DNA of 64,000 nt from Clusia tigrina (lineage: Eukaryota > Arthropoda > Insecta > Diptera > Clusiidae): positions 113,132,814-113,196,813 of the forward strand of contig OV050030.1 of assembly GCA_920105625.2 (NCBI GenBank), given 5' to 3'. The position numbers and the translations under genes were made by a program. The notes below the pieces were generated by a model. It did not search any database, was not told the origin of the DNA, and worked only from the letters and a program-made list of their open reading frames with translations. Below, piece after piece: positions 23,155 through 36,301 of the stretch (its first letter is position 1; every line of letters begins with the position of its first letter).

Positions 23155-25864
23155 GTTGGCAATTTATGGCTTGCAATATTTCATGCCATATATTGCCAAC
23201 ATGCTGTGTTGCAATCAGTTGTCATTTTGTTTGTTTGACAGCCTTTTTCATTTTTTCGTGATGCTCCCAGTGGCAGCATCGCAGAACATTTTAGTTTTAC
23301 CGCGTCTATTAAATTAATACAAACGCTAATATGGATGGAGATTGTGCATTTCCCAGAATTTCGGTTTTCTTCTTTTTTCTCTTCATCGTATAATTCAAAC
23401 AATCTTTGAAGCGCGGGCACAGCGAACTAGATTGCTTGACGACATTTTCAAAATGACGATGACATAACATGGCTATGCCCACCATTATAATATTGCCAAC
23501 TTTTGCAATGAAATTTGACAGTTGTTATGCCATCAAAAATTGCCCGTGGGGACGTGGGGTATGACACTCATTTAGGAACACTTGTTTTGTTGTTTTTTTT
23601 TTATTATATTCCGCATTCACATTCACTTTTCTCGTTTTAAATGCAAAATAGAATCACCATTTAGTGCACACAAAAGTGTCTACGTTAAACGTCCTATCGC
23701 ACTATAGCACTTTTTCTAATTTAGGTAAATAAAAATAAAAATAACTTTGAGTGAAGACGCGTCTGTACATTTTCAACTTTAATGTAAAATATTTGAATCA
23801 TTACAACAATATGACAACCACAACATTGCAGCAAATAGCTCCGAGTTTGCGTTCTGATTGCAGCCAACAACACTGCAGGACAACTGGAAACCGCTGCAGC
23901 CAAGTTGCTGACCATCACAAGTTGTAGGTGGCCCACAGTCAAGTGGCCACAACAACAACTAGCATGGTCTTAGCAGAAACCGAAGCCGACCAACGGAAGT
24001 GCAACCACACAACGGTGCCCCGCCAACAACAATATGCACCGGCCGCTGTAGTCACTTCGACGATATAAACCATGCAGCCCAAACAGTGGATCTCTTCTTT
24101 GGAAATGGATCCTGACTAGGAACACCTCTACGCCAGACACCTACTTTACAATCTTAGAAATTACTACTTACGAACTAAAATTTAGAGACTTGGTGAGAAC
24201 GTCTGGTTTTCAATCGTTTTCTCACTAAGGTACATTCGCTACCAGATCATAGGGACTAAGTGAGACCATCTGGTTTTAAATCGTTTTATCACTGAGACAC
24301 ACAGTCCTAAAATGCAATGTTAGCACTCGCTGCTGAGCCCCACAGCTGAATTCCATATGTCCATATAGGTTTTATTATACTTTATTATCCAATGTTAGCT
24401 TTGAGTTGTAACCCATCAACCAATACATTGGACAACATATCATTGGACTGCTGTTGTGATGACTGAGCACATTCTGTTGATGGGGCATTGATTTTTTTCT
24501 TGCTGCTGTACCACCTGCACACAAGTGCTTCCTGCTGGAACTTGTTTTTTTTTTTTGTGAACTAATAACACTGGATTTGTCTACGACCTTCTCTCCAAGT
24601 GTTGGAAATGACTTTAGCTGCAATTCTTTATAAACTGTACATCCTCTATAATTGGCCGGATTTTTGCCTCTATAGAGAATACATTTAGGCTCTTGCTATC
24701 TATCCTTTCGTCGGCAATCTAATGTTGTATGGCTGCAAGCGCATTTCACGCATCTTGTACTATGATTGAAGAATTTTTTCGTATGGACATATCTCTGACA
24801 TTTTGTGCACTGTTCAATTTCCATTTTCTTTTTGGTGGCTCAAATTTAATTTTAGTGTACGATTTAGTGTCGATTTTATATAAGTCAGTATTATTTTTAT
24901 TTGGTTTTACATTTACATAAAACATTGAGAGCCGGTTTTTTGTTGTTCTTTGTTTAATGTTTGGTACGTTTGTGACATCAAATCTCATACGTCTTAACTC
25001 ATCACTTATTTCGTTTGTTGGCGTAGTGTGATGCAGGCCTTTCAAAAGTACGTTAAAATTTTGCTCTTGTTTTGGTTTGTAAGTATGAAATTCTGTATTT
25101 CTGTCTACAAGAGCTTTTGGAATAGTTCTGTATTTATCAGCTGTCATTGGTTGAATTTTGATTTTATTTTCGTTCAAAAATTTCAACTCATATTGCTTAT
25201 CTGCAACTTAGTAGCTCCAATATCGGCTGCACATTGTTTATTCCAGAAACATAGATTGGAGGTTGTTTTGGAACTTTATGTTTTTCAATGTGCGGGATAT
25301 TACAGTCATTTTCTTTTTCGGCTAAAATAGAAAATCTGTTCGAATTTGAAGGGTGATCCAGTCAGTAATTGGCTAACCTGGATTGTTTTGATTTACTTTG
25401 ATTTGCTGGTTCTGGACTTGATCTAGCACGTTTCAGAGTGGTTTGAGTTCTTTTAGTCGGGGATTTCTTTTGATTACCTAATTTAAATGTTTTGCTTCCT
25501 ACTTGCTTGTTTTTCTTTTGGTGCCTGGTGGGGTTTGGATTTAGTAAATTTTCTTTTGCTCAAATCTTGATTTGCATTGTTCGTGCTTATTGGCATTTTC
25601 ATCAATTTGAAACGACCGATGTTTTTGTTGTTGTACTGTTCGACGAAGCTATTGTCGCAATCACACTGCTTAGAGTCGTTATAGGGCCAGTCAAGGCAAT
25701 ATTTGTTCTTAAATTTTTCAGACATACGGAACTTGTTGTTGGTAGTTCCGCAGTCAGGGGTATAACATTAAATATACCTGTTGTTTGCTGTTGTTGGTTA
25801 GAGGCTGGCACAATTTCTATGCTTGTAGTCTGCTTATTTGGTTGAGAGCGACTTCCCCTTGGTT
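23001..25864. repeat. Satellite unit 9 (class C, 2864 bp)
   Basis: Duplicate of unit 8 until about 25,400. After that it carries class D marks (GGACTTGATCTAGC, GGTGCCTGGTGG), which continue in unit 10. TATA at 24064. Confidence 0.95.
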
Positions 25865-26018
25865 GATCAAGCACAGCGCCCGATCGCCCATGTTCGCTAG
25901 ATTTATTGTGCTCACATTGTGGGGGAAAGCTTAACCCTACGTCTCCACGGGTAATTTTTGATGGCATGCAATTGGCAATTTCAAACAAATTGTCAATGGA
26001 GACTGCAAATTGCTTCAA
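24307..26018 (-). pseudogene. Jockey-clade gag/RT-tail relic (unit 9/10)
   Basis: Core gag 24746-25186 has the same frame lesion as unit 8. N-terminal frames 25602-26018 and 25483-25725 show class D residues (CDNSFVEQ). Confidence 0.8.
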
Positions 26019-28712
26019 GTTGGCAATTTATGGCTTGCAATATTTCATGCCATAAATTGCCAACATGCTGTGTTGCACTCAGTTGTCATTTTGTTTGTTT
26101 GACGAGCCTTTTTCATTTTTTCGTGATGCTCCCAGTGGCAGCATCGCAGAACATTTTAGTTTTACCGCGTCTATTAAATTAATACAAACGCTAATATGGA
26201 TGGAGATTGTGCATTTCCCAGAATTTCGGTTTTCTTCTTTTTTCTCTTCATCGTATAATTCAAACAATCTTTGAAGCGCGGGCACAGCGAACTAGATTGC
26301 TTGACGACATTTTCAAAATGACGATGACATAACATGGCTATGCCCACCATTATAATATAGCCAACTTTTGCAATGAAATTTGTTATGCCGTCAAAAATTG
26401 CCCGTGGGGACGTGGGGTATGACACTCATTTAGGAACACTTGTTTTGTTGTTTTTTTTTATTATATTCCGCATTCACATTCACTTTTCTCGTTTTAAATG
26501 CAAAATAGAATCACCATTTAGTGCACACAAAAGTGTCTATGTTAAACGTCCTATCACACTATAGCACTTTTTCTAATTTAGGTAAATAAAAATAAAAATA
26601 ACTTTGAGTGAAGACGCGTCTGTACACGTCGGAGATTTTATTTCGAGGTCAACTTTAATTTAAAATATTTGAATCATTACAACAATATGACAACCACAAC
26701 ATTGCAGCAAATAGCTCCGAGTTTGCGTTCTGATTGCAGCCAACAACACTGCAGGACAACTGGAAACCGCTGCAGCCAAGTTGCTGACCATCACAAGTTG
26801 TAGGTGGCCCACAGTCAAGTGGCCACAACAACAACTAGCATGGTCTTACCAGAAACCGAAGCCGACCAACGGAAGTGTAACCACACAACGGTGCCCCGCC
26901 AACAACAATATGCACCGGCCGCTGTAGTCACTTCGACGATATAAACCATGCAGCCCAAACAGTGGATCTCTTCTTTGGAAACGGATCCTGACTAGGAACA
27001 CCTCTACGCCAGACACCTACTTTACAATCTTAGAAATTACTACTTACGAACTAAAATTTAGAGACTTGGTCACTAAGGTACATTCGCTACCAGATCATAG
27101 GGACTAAGTGAGACCATCTGGTTTTAAATCGTTTTATCACTGAGACACACAGTCCTAAAACGCAATGTTAGCACTCGCTGCTGAGCCCCACAGCTGAATT
27201 CCATATGTCCATATAGGTTTTATTATACTTTATTATCCAATGTTAGCTTCGAGTTGTAACCCATCAACCAATGCATTGGACAACATATCATTGGACTGCT
27301 GTTGTGATGACTCAGCACATTCTGTTGATGGGGCATTGATTTTTTTTCTTGCTGCTGTACCACCTGCACATAAGTGCTTCCTGCTGGAACTTGTTTTTTT
27401 TTTGTGAACTAATAACACTGGATTTGTCTACGACCTTCTCTCCAAGTGTTGGAAATTACTTTAGCTGCAATTCTTTATAAACTGTACATTCTCTATAATT
27501 GGCCGGATTGTTGCCTCCACAGAGAATACATTTAGGCTCTTGCTATCTATCCTTTCGTCGGCAATCTAATGTTGTATGGCTGCCAGCGCATTTCACGCAT
27601 CTTGTACTATGATTGAAGAATTTTTTCGTATGGACATATCTCTGACATTTTGTGCACTGTTCAATTTCCCTTTTCTTTTTAGGTGGCTCAAATTTAATGT
27701 TGGTGTACGATTTAGTGTCGATTTTATATAAGTCAGTATTATTTTTATTTGGTTTTACATTTACATAAAACATTGAGAGCCGGTTTTTTGTTGTTCTTTG
27801 TTTAATGTTTGGTACGTTTGTGACATCAAATCTCATACGTCTTAACTCATCACTTATTTCGTTTGTTGGCGTAGTGTGATGCAGGCCTTTCAAAACGACG
27901 TTAAAATTTTGCTCTTGTTTTGGTTTGTAAGTATGAAATTCTGTATTTCTGTCTACAAGAGCTTTTGTAATAGTTCTGTATTTATCAGCTGTCATTGGTT
28001 GAATTTTGATTTTATTTTCGTTCAAAAATTTCAACTCATATTGCTTATCTGCAACTTAGTAGCTCCAATATCGGCTGCACATTGTTTACTCCAGAAACAT
28101 AGATTGGAGGTTGTTTTGGAACTTTATGTTTTTCAATGTGCGGGATATTACAGTCATTTTCTTTTTCGGCTAATATAGAAAATCTGTTCGAATTTGAAGG
28201 GTGATCCAGTCAGTAATTGGCTAACCTGGATTGTTTTGATTTACTTTGATTTGCTGGTTCTGGACTTGATCTACCACGTTTCAGAGTGTTTTGAGTTCTT
28301 TTAGTCGGGGATTTCTTTTGATTACCTAATTTAAATGTTTTGCTTCCTACTTGCTTGTTTTTCTTTTGGTGCTTGGTGGGGTTTGGATTTAGTAAATTTT
28401 CTTTTGCTCAAATCTTGATTTGCATTGTTCGTGCTTATTGGCATTTTCATCAATTTGAAACGACCGATGTTTTTGTTGTTGTACTGTTCGACGAAGCTAT
28501 TGTCGCAATCACACTGCTTGGCGTCGTTATAGGGCCAGTCAAGGCAATATTTGTTCTTAAATTTTTCAGACATACGGAACTTGTTGTTGGTAGTTCCGCA
28601 GTCAGGGGTATAACATTAAATATACCTGTTGTTTGCTGTTGTTGGTGAGAGGCTGGCACAATTTCTATGCTTGTAGACTGCTTATTTGGTTGAGAGCGAC
28701 TTCCCCTTGGTT
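25865..28712. repeat. Satellite unit 10 (class D, 2848 bp)
   Basis: Last uninterrupted unit. It lacks 28 bp at about 27,070 that hold the loop and upper stem of hairpin a, leaving CTTGGTCACTAAG. It also lacks a few bases near 26,382. TATA at 26940. Confidence 0.95.
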
Positions 28713-28875
28713 GATCAAGCACAGCGGCCGATCGCCCATGTACGAGAGTTTCGCTAGAGTTATTGTGCTCACATTGTGGGGGAAAGCTTAACCCTACGTC
28801 TCCACGGGTAGTTTTTGATGGCATGCAATTAGCAATTTCAAGCAAATTGTCAATGGAGACTGCAAATTGCTTCAA
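27155..28875 (-). pseudogene. Jockey-clade gag/RT-tail relic (unit 10/11)
   Basis: Core gag 27543-28034, full to the TAG, with CTKCQRYVHTK and CVKCAGSHTTLDC. The N-terminal frame 28450-28875 carries a 9-bp insertion near 28,741 (GTACGAGAG), also seen in the outermost copy at 57,594. Confidence 0.8.
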
Positions 28876-29042
28876 GTTGGCAATTTATGGCTTGCAATTT
28901 TTCATGCCATAAATTGCCAACATGCTGTGTTGTAATCAGTTGTCATTTTGTTTGTTTGACTGCCTTTTTTCATTTTTTCGTGATGCTCCCAGTGGCAGCA
29001 TCGCAGAACATTTTAGTTTTACCGCGTCTATTAAATTAATAC

Positions 29043-30789
29043 TGTGAGGAGCAAATTTTAGGCGTAAAGTTGCCCCTACATATTTAGTTTTGCCATAACG
29101 CCCCAAACGTGTATATTTAAATAGGGGCCAAGTGCTTAAACAACCAACCCTAAAATATATACGTTAATAGTCCGAAGACTTTGGCACCTCCCACTTTCAT
29201 TGCTAAAACCACACACACAACTGCCATCATATTTATTGCAGCAGCCATCATACAAGTGAGGTCAAGACACCTCCCACCCTAGTAAGTAATGCTACCAACA
29301 ACAAGTGTTATTCTCTGCATTGGGAGGACAGAAGACACAGCCACAATTAAGTCAGACAGTGGAGCCCTGTGATAAGCGACGAAAAACATGCAACGAAGTC
29401 AACAACGCAAGATAACACAGGAGAATATCACACAAACAATTGTGCAACCGGCTAACCACAGTTAAAATAATATGAATGTACAACCATAGTGCCCAACGCA
29501 CTGATATGAATTTACAACAACAGTGCCCAACGCACTGATATGAACTTACAACAACAGTGCCTAACGCAATGTTAGAAACTTACAAGAGATCGCGACAGAA
29601 GTTGCCGACTGCATTAGTTCGGAAAATTAACCCACTAACAACACCCAAAAACGAAGGCCAAGCACAAAGTGGAACACGACAGACCGATCGCTAAGCACAC
29701 CAACAGGCCGGACAAAGCATAAAGAGGAGAAGCAGAATTAAATATCCAATATTTAATATTTTTAAATATTTTATGCCATCGATATAAAATATCAACAAAG
29801 TGCTGAAGGTGGCCGAAGGACAAATAGCAACAACAACAAACAACACAAGGAACAACAACAAGGTAAATCATCACAACAACAACACAATATTGAAGGTGGC
29901 CCAAGGGCAAAAACTTACAAGAAAAGCAGCGAGAAAACAACAACAATGTGCTGAAGGTGGCCCAAGGCCAAATTCAAACGAGAAGAACAATGCGGGAAAC
30001 CGTAGCAACATGCCACAACAAACTACAGTTCCCGCACAACAACAACTATTGGATGATCTACACTAAACCTGGAGCATAAAAGCAGGAGCAACTGGCAACC
30101 CAGCCTCTTTCTTTCATTCGGCATCAGGCAGACGAGACGCTCTTTCTTTCATTCGGCATCAGGCAGACGAGAAGCTCTTTCTTTATTTCGGCATCAGGCA
30201 GACAAGACGGTTCTTTCTTTCAGCATCAGGCAGACCAGACGCATCGTACTAAACAGAGTTATACACACTGACAAACGCAACAGAAGCTAGGGGAATCTAG
30301 AGGAGATTGTGGTTTATAATCGATTCTCTGCTAGAAACCCACACTGACAAACGCAACAGAAGCTAGGGGAATCTAGAGGAGATTATGGTTTATAATCGAT
30401 TCTCTGCTAGAGACCCACACTGACAAACGCAACAGAAGCTAGGGCAATCTAGAGGAGATTATGGTTTATAATCGATTCTCTGCTAGAAACCCACACTGAC
30501 AAACGCAACAGAAGCTAGGGGAATCTAGAGGAGATTACGGTTTATAATCGATTCTCTGCTAGAAACCCACACTGACAAACGCTACAGAAGCAGGGGGACA
30601 TAGAGTTCAACTGTGTCCGTATTTAAGTTTAGTAAAAATAATTGTATCAAGTAGTAAGCCTTTTTTTAAAATTAATAAATAAATAAAATAATTAAATCAA
30701 CGTAAACAAGCTTTGAATACTTTGGAGATTTTCTGTAAACGACTCCTGGAAATCCGGTGAGCTTACCCCGGCGAAAACGAGTCGTTACA
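29043..30789 (+). repeat. 5' LTR (1747 bp)
   Basis: Starts TGTGAGG and ends TTACA. It has a TATA-like GCATAAAAGC near 30,074. Four repeats of a C/T-rich stretch ending in TTCGGCATCAGGCAGACGAG (last copies variant) follow at about 30,109-30,245. Four 76-bp tandem repeats follow at 30,264-30,567, each able to form a hairpin. An AATAAA-rich stretch lies near 30,670-30,690. It is longer than the 3' LTR because that copy lost about 350 bp of U3 and one 76-bp repeat. Confidence 0.9.
30264..30590 (+). repeat. Four 76-bp hairpin repeats in the LTR leader
   Basis: The start text CACACTGACAAACGC is at 30264, 30340, 30416, 30492 and, partial, 30568. Within each, TCTAGAGGAGA pairs imperfectly with TCTCTGCTAGA around an 18-nt loop with GGTTTATAATCG. 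The same core is found in the satellite and solo LTR hairpins. The 3' LTR has three copies (41219, 41295, 41371). The repeats lie downstream of the TATA box, so they would be in RNA. Confidence 0.85.
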
Positions 30790-30790
30790 G

Positions 30791-30808
30791 TGGCGCCCGA
30801 GCAGGGGC
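30791..30808 (+). promoter_or_regulatory. Primer binding site, copy 1 (tRNA-Lys-like)
   Basis: TGGCGCCCGAGCAGGGGC begins two bases after the LTR end. It resembles Lys-type primer sites, which start TGGCGCCC. The same site recurs after LTR copies 2 and 3 at 33500 and 36209. Confidence 0.75.
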
Positions 30809-30883
30809 TCTCAGAATAAAGAGAGTAAATACAACAAAGCTATATTATCCAACCCACGTCCCATCACCAGAGTCTGACACAGG

Positions 30884-31803
30884 ATGGGAAAGACGAGTTG
30901 GGTGTACACCGTGCGAAAAGACCAACTGGTAGTCTGTTGTGTCGAGTTTGGCCTAGAGGCCACGGGCACAGTGGAAGAGCTACGAAAGAGGCTTGCGGAG
31001 TTCATCACCGACACAGAGATGACTCTAGACCAGGAGGTTCGGCTGGCAGAGCTACAGGCCCGACTCACGAGGAATTTGTCGCCTGAACTGGGTCACACTT
31101 GAGAGCTAGCCCCAGCGCAAAGCGACCTATAAGTCCCGGAGCATCGACAGCCACGAAGAAAGATACGCTATGGGCAGCCGGAAATGTTCTAGCTGTATAT
31201 GATACCGCGTTCCAGACAGTAGTCCCCGAAATCTCGCGAAGCGGGATAGCCATCTACTCGGCAGTCATCGATCACGTTAGGAAATGGTCCTTGAAATATG
31301 ATGGAGGGCATGACCCGATAGCTTTCATAGAGCGAGTGGAAGAATTATCGGAAGTCTAACAACAGTAAGCACATGCTGCCTCGAACTATGCCAGAACTCC
31401 TAAAGGAGCGTGCTCTGCTCTGGTATAGAAACAACAACCGAGCATGGGTTGATTGGGTTTTATTCAAAAAGGACTTCTTGAAGTTTTTCCTACCACCAGG
31501 TACTTCGAAAAGCTGGAGGATGAAATTCGCCAACGACGGCAAAACCCACGTGAAAACTTCAAACAGTACGTGGTAGAACTTAAAAACCTGATGCGTCACG
31601 TAGGATACACGGAGGCCCAGAAATTAGAACGAATCTTTCGCAACAGCCTGGAGGAATACCAGTGGCATGTCCGCCGGAAGGATTTCGATACGCTGGAAGA
31701 ACTGGTGGAAATGGCGGACGACTTCGAGGGTATACGTGGTGACAGGGAGACTTCACGAGCAGCACCACCACGACCAACACCACCACGACCACCACCAACG
31801 TGT
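30884..31803 (+). pseudogene. gag, partial copy 1 of 3
   Basis: Frames are 30884-31102 (SAP-like N-terminal part), 31099-31359 and 31373-31576/31453-31803 (retrotransposon gag capsid region). The copy is cut at a proline-rich stretch and joined to the second LTR copy at ATAACG (31804), with GTGT at the joint. It has the same frame breaks as copies 2 and 3. Confidence 0.8.
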
Positions 31804-33498
31804 ATAACGCCCCAAACGTGTATATTTAAATAGGGGCCAAGTGCTTAAACAACCAACCCTAAAATATATACGTTAATAGTCCGAAGACTTTGGCACCTCC
31901 CACTTTCATTGCTAAAACCACACACACAACTGCCATCATATTTATTGCAGCAGCCATCATACAAGTGAGGTCAAGACACCTCCCACCCTAGTAAGTAATG
32001 CTACCAACAACAAGTGTTATTCTCTGCATTGGGAGGACAGAAGACACAGCCACAATTAAGTCAGACAGTGGAGCCCTGTGATAAGCGACGAAAAACATGC
32101 AACGAAGTCAACAACGCAAGATAACACAGGAGAATATCACACAAACAATTGTGCAACCGGCTAACCACAGTTAAAATAATATGAATGTACAACCATAGTG
32201 CCCAACGCACTGATATGAATTTACAACAACAGTGCCCAACGCACTGATATGAACTTACAACAACAGTGCCTAACGCAATGTTAGAAACTTACAAGAGATC
32301 GCGACAGAAGTTGCCGACTGCATTAGTTCGGAAAATTAACCCACTAACAACACCCAAAAACGAAGGCCAAGCACAAAGTGGAACACGACAGACCGATCGC
32401 TAAGCACACCAACAGGCCGGACAAAGCATAAAGAGGAGAAGCAGAATTAAATATCCAATATTTAATATTTTTAAATATTTTATGCCATCGATATAAAATA
32501 TCAACAAAGTGCTGAAGGTGGCCGAAGGACAAATAGCAACAACAACAAACAACACAAGGAACAACAACAAGGTAAATCATCACAACAACAACACAATATT
32601 GAAGGTGGCCCAAGGGCAAAAACTTACAAGAAAAGCAGCGAGAAAACAACAACAATGTGCTGAAGGTGGCCCAAGGCCAAATTCAAACGAGAAGAACAAT
32701 GCGGGAAACCGTAGCAACATGCCACAACAAACTACAGTTCCCGCACAACAACAACTATTGGATGATCTACACTAAACCTGGAGCATAAAAGCAGGAGCAA
32801 CTGGCAACCCAGCCTCTTTCTTTCATTCGGCATCAGGCAGACGAGACGCTCTTTCTTTCATTCGGCATCAGGCAGACGAGAAGCTCTTTCTTTATTTCGG
32901 CATCAGGCAGACAAGACGGTTCTTTCTTTCAGCATCAGGCAGACCAGACGCATCGTACTAAACAGAGTTATACACACTGACAAACGCAACAGAAGCTAGG
33001 GGAATCTAGAGGAGATTGTGGTTTATAATCGATTCTCTGCTAGAAACCCACACTGACAAACGCAACAGAAGCTAGGGGAATCTAGAGGAGATTATGGTTT
33101 ATAATCGATTCTCTGCTAGAGACCCACACTGACAAACGCAACAGAAGCTAGGGCAATCTAGAGGAGATTATGGTTTATAATCGATTCTCTGCTAGAAACC
33201 CACACTGACAAACGCAACAGAAGCTAGGGGAATCTAGAGGAGATTACGGTTTATAATCGATTCTCTGCTAGAAACCCACACTGACAAACGCTACAGAAGC
33301 AGGGGGACATAGAGTTCAACTGTGTCCGTATTTAAGTTTAGTAAAAATAATTGTATCAAGTAGTAAGCCTTTTTTTAAAATTAATAAATAAATAAAATAA
33401 TTAAATCAACGTAAACAAGCTTTGAATACTTTGGAGATTTTCTGTAAACGACTCCTGGAAATCCGGTGAGCTTACCCCGGCGAAAACGAGTCGTTACA
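31804..33498 (+). repeat. LTR copy 2, lacking its first ~52 bp
   Basis: Begins inside the LTR at ATAACGCCCCAAACG and runs to GTCGTTACA. By eye it is the same as 29095-30789, shifted by exactly 2,709 bp. A primer site follows at 33500-33517. Confidence 0.9.
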
Positions 33499-33592
33499 GT
33501 GGCGCCCGAGCAGGGGCTCTCAGAATAAAGAGAGTAAATACAACAAAGCTATATTATCCAACCCACGTCCCATCACCAGAGTCTGACACAGG

Positions 33593-34512
33593 ATGGGAAA
33601 GACGAGTTGGGTGTACACCGTGCGAAAAGACCAACTGGTAGTCTGTTGTGTCGAGTTTGGCCTAGAGGCCACGGGCACAGTGGAAGAGCTACGAAAGAGG
33701 CTTGCGGAGTTCATCACCGACACAGAGATGACTCTAGACCAGGAGGTTCGGCTGGCAGAGCTACAGGCCCGACTCACGAGGAATTTGTCGCCTGAACTGG
33801 GTCACACTTGAGAGCTAGCCCCAGCGCAAAGCGACCTATAAGTCCCGGAGCATCGACAGCCACGAAGAAAGATACGCTATGGGCAGCCGGAAATGTTCTA
33901 GCTGTATATGATACCGCGTTCCAGACAGTAGTCCCCGAAATCTCGCGAAGCGGGATAGCCATCTACTCGGCAGTCATCGATCACGTTAGGAAATGGTCCT
34001 TGAAATATGATGGAGGGCATGACCCGATAGCTTTCATAGAGCGAGTGGAAGAATTATCGGAAGTCTAACAACAGTAAGCACATGCTGCCTCGAACTATGC
34101 CAGAACTCCTAAAGGAGCGTGCTCTGCTCTGGTATAGAAACAACAACCGAGCATGGGTTGATTGGGTTTTATTCAAAAAGGACTTCTTGAAGTTTTTCCT
34201 ACCACCAGGTACTTCGAAAAGCTGGAGGATGAAATTCGCCAACGACGGCAAAACCCACGTGAAAACTTCAAACAGTACGTGGTAGAACTTAAAAACCTGA
34301 TGCGTCACGTAGGATACACGGAGGCCCAGAAATTAGAACGAATCTTTCGCAACAGCCTGGAGGAATACCAGTGGCATGTCCGCCGGAAGGATTTCGATAC
34401 GCTGGAAGAACTGGTGGAAATGGCGGACGACTTCGAGGGTATACGTGGTGACAGGGAGACTTCACGAGCAGCACCACCACGACCAACACCACCACGACCA
34501 CCACCAACGTGT
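33593..34512 (+). pseudogene. gag, partial copy 2 of 3
   Basis: Same sequence and lesions as 30884-31803. It ends in the same chimeric junction at 34513. Not an independent gene. Confidence 0.8.
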
Positions 34513-36207
34513 ATAACGCCCCAAACGTGTATATTTAAATAGGGGCCAAGTGCTTAAACAACCAACCCTAAAATATATACGTTAATAGTCCGAAGACTTT
34601 GGCACCTCCCACTTTCATTGCTAAAACCACACACACAACTGCCATCATATTTATTGCAGCAGCCATCATACAAGTGAGGTCAAGACACCTCCCACCCTAG
34701 TAAGTAATGCTACCAACAACAAGTGTTATTCTCTGCATTGGGAGGACAGAAGACACAGCCACAATTAAGTCAGACAGTGGAGCCCTGTGATAAGCGACGA
34801 AAAACATGCAACGAAGTCAACAACGCAAGATAACACAGGAGAATATCACACAAACAATTGTGCAACCGGCTAACCACAGTTAAAATAATATGAATGTACA
34901 ACCATAGTGCCCAACGCACTGATATGAATTTACAACAACAGTGCCCAACGCACTGATATGAACTTACAACAACAGTGCCTAACGCAATGTTAGAAACTTA
35001 CAAGAGATCGCGACAGAAGTTGCCGACTGCATTAGTTCGGAAAATTAACCCACTAACAACACCCAAAAACGAAGGCCAAGCACAAAGTGGAACACGACAG
35101 ACCGATCGCTAAGCACACCAACAGGCCGGACAAAGCATAAAGAGGAGAAGCAGAATTAAATATCCAATATTTAATATTTTTAAATATTTTATGCCATCGA
35201 TATAAAATATCAACAAAGTGCTGAAGGTGGCCGAAGGACAAATAGCAACAACAACAAACAACACAAGGAACAACAACAAGGTAAATCATCACAACAACAA
35301 CACAATATTGAAGGTGGCCCAAGGGCAAAAACTTACAAGAAAAGCAGCGAGAAAACAACAACAATGTGCTGAAGGTGGCCCAAGGCCAAATTCAAACGAG
35401 AAGAACAATGCGGGAAACCGTAGCAACATGCCACAACAAACTACAGTTCCCGCACAACAACAACTATTGGATGATCTACACTAAACCTGGAGCATAAAAG
35501 CAGGAGCAACTGGCAACCCAGCCTCTTTCTTTCATTCGGCATCAGGCAGACGAGACGCTCTTTCTTTCATTCGGCATCAGGCAGACGAGAAGCTCTTTCT
35601 TTATTTCGGCATCAGGCAGACAAGACGGTTCTTTCTTTCAGCATCAGGCAGACCAGACGCATCGTACTAAACAGAGTTATACACACTGACAAACGCAACA
35701 GAAGCTAGGGGAATCTAGAGGAGATTGTGGTTTATAATCGATTCTCTGCTAGAAACCCACACTGACAAACGCAACAGAAGCTAGGGGAATCTAGAGGAGA
35801 TTATGGTTTATAATCGATTCTCTGCTAGAGACCCACACTGACAAACGCAACAGAAGCTAGGGCAATCTAGAGGAGATTATGGTAAATAATCGATTCTCTG
35901 CTAGAAACCCACACTGACAAACGCAACAGAAGCTAGGGGAATCTAGAGGAGATTACGGTTTATAATCGATTCTCTGCTAGAAACCCACACTGACAAACGC
36001 TACAGAAGCAGGGGGACATAGAGTTCAACTGTGTCCGTATTTAAGTTTAGTAAAAATAATTGTATCAAGTAGTAAGCCTTTTTTTAAAATTAATAAATAA
36101 ATAAAATAATTAAATCAACGTAAACAAGCTTTGAATACTTTGGAGATTTTCTGTAAACGACTCCTGGAAATCCGGTGAGCTTACCCCGGCGAAAACGAGT
36201 CGTTACA
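34513..36207 (+). repeat. LTR copy 3, lacking its first ~52 bp
   Basis: Third copy of the 2,709-bp period. One visible difference from the others is GGTAAATAATCG for GGTTTATAATCG at about 35,881 in a 76-bp repeat. The primer site is at 36209-36226. Confidence 0.9.
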
Positions 36208-36301
36208 GTGGCGCCCGAGCAGGGGCTCTCAGAATAAAGAGAGTAAATACAACAAAGCTATATTATCCAACCCACGTCCCATCACCAGAGTCTGACACAG
36301 G

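Noticed and set aside
1..28712. Telomeric retrotransposon array (HeT-A/TART type), suggested by Jockey-clade gag in tandem
   Set aside because: Units are joined at fixed internal breakpoints without A-runs between them, lack promoter and 3' UTR of the Jockey element, and contain an LTR piece in the opposite orientation. A DNA-level satellite fits better.
29635..29946. 103-codon minus-strand frame and 88-codon plus-strand frame in the LTR, recurring four times
   Set aside because: They recur because the LTR recurs; CAACAA-type repeats keep frames open on both strands. No domain.
30264..30590. CRISPR-like direct repeats with spacers
   Set aside because: The 76-bp units are contiguous tandem repeats inside an LTR with no unique spacers, in eukaryotic DNA.
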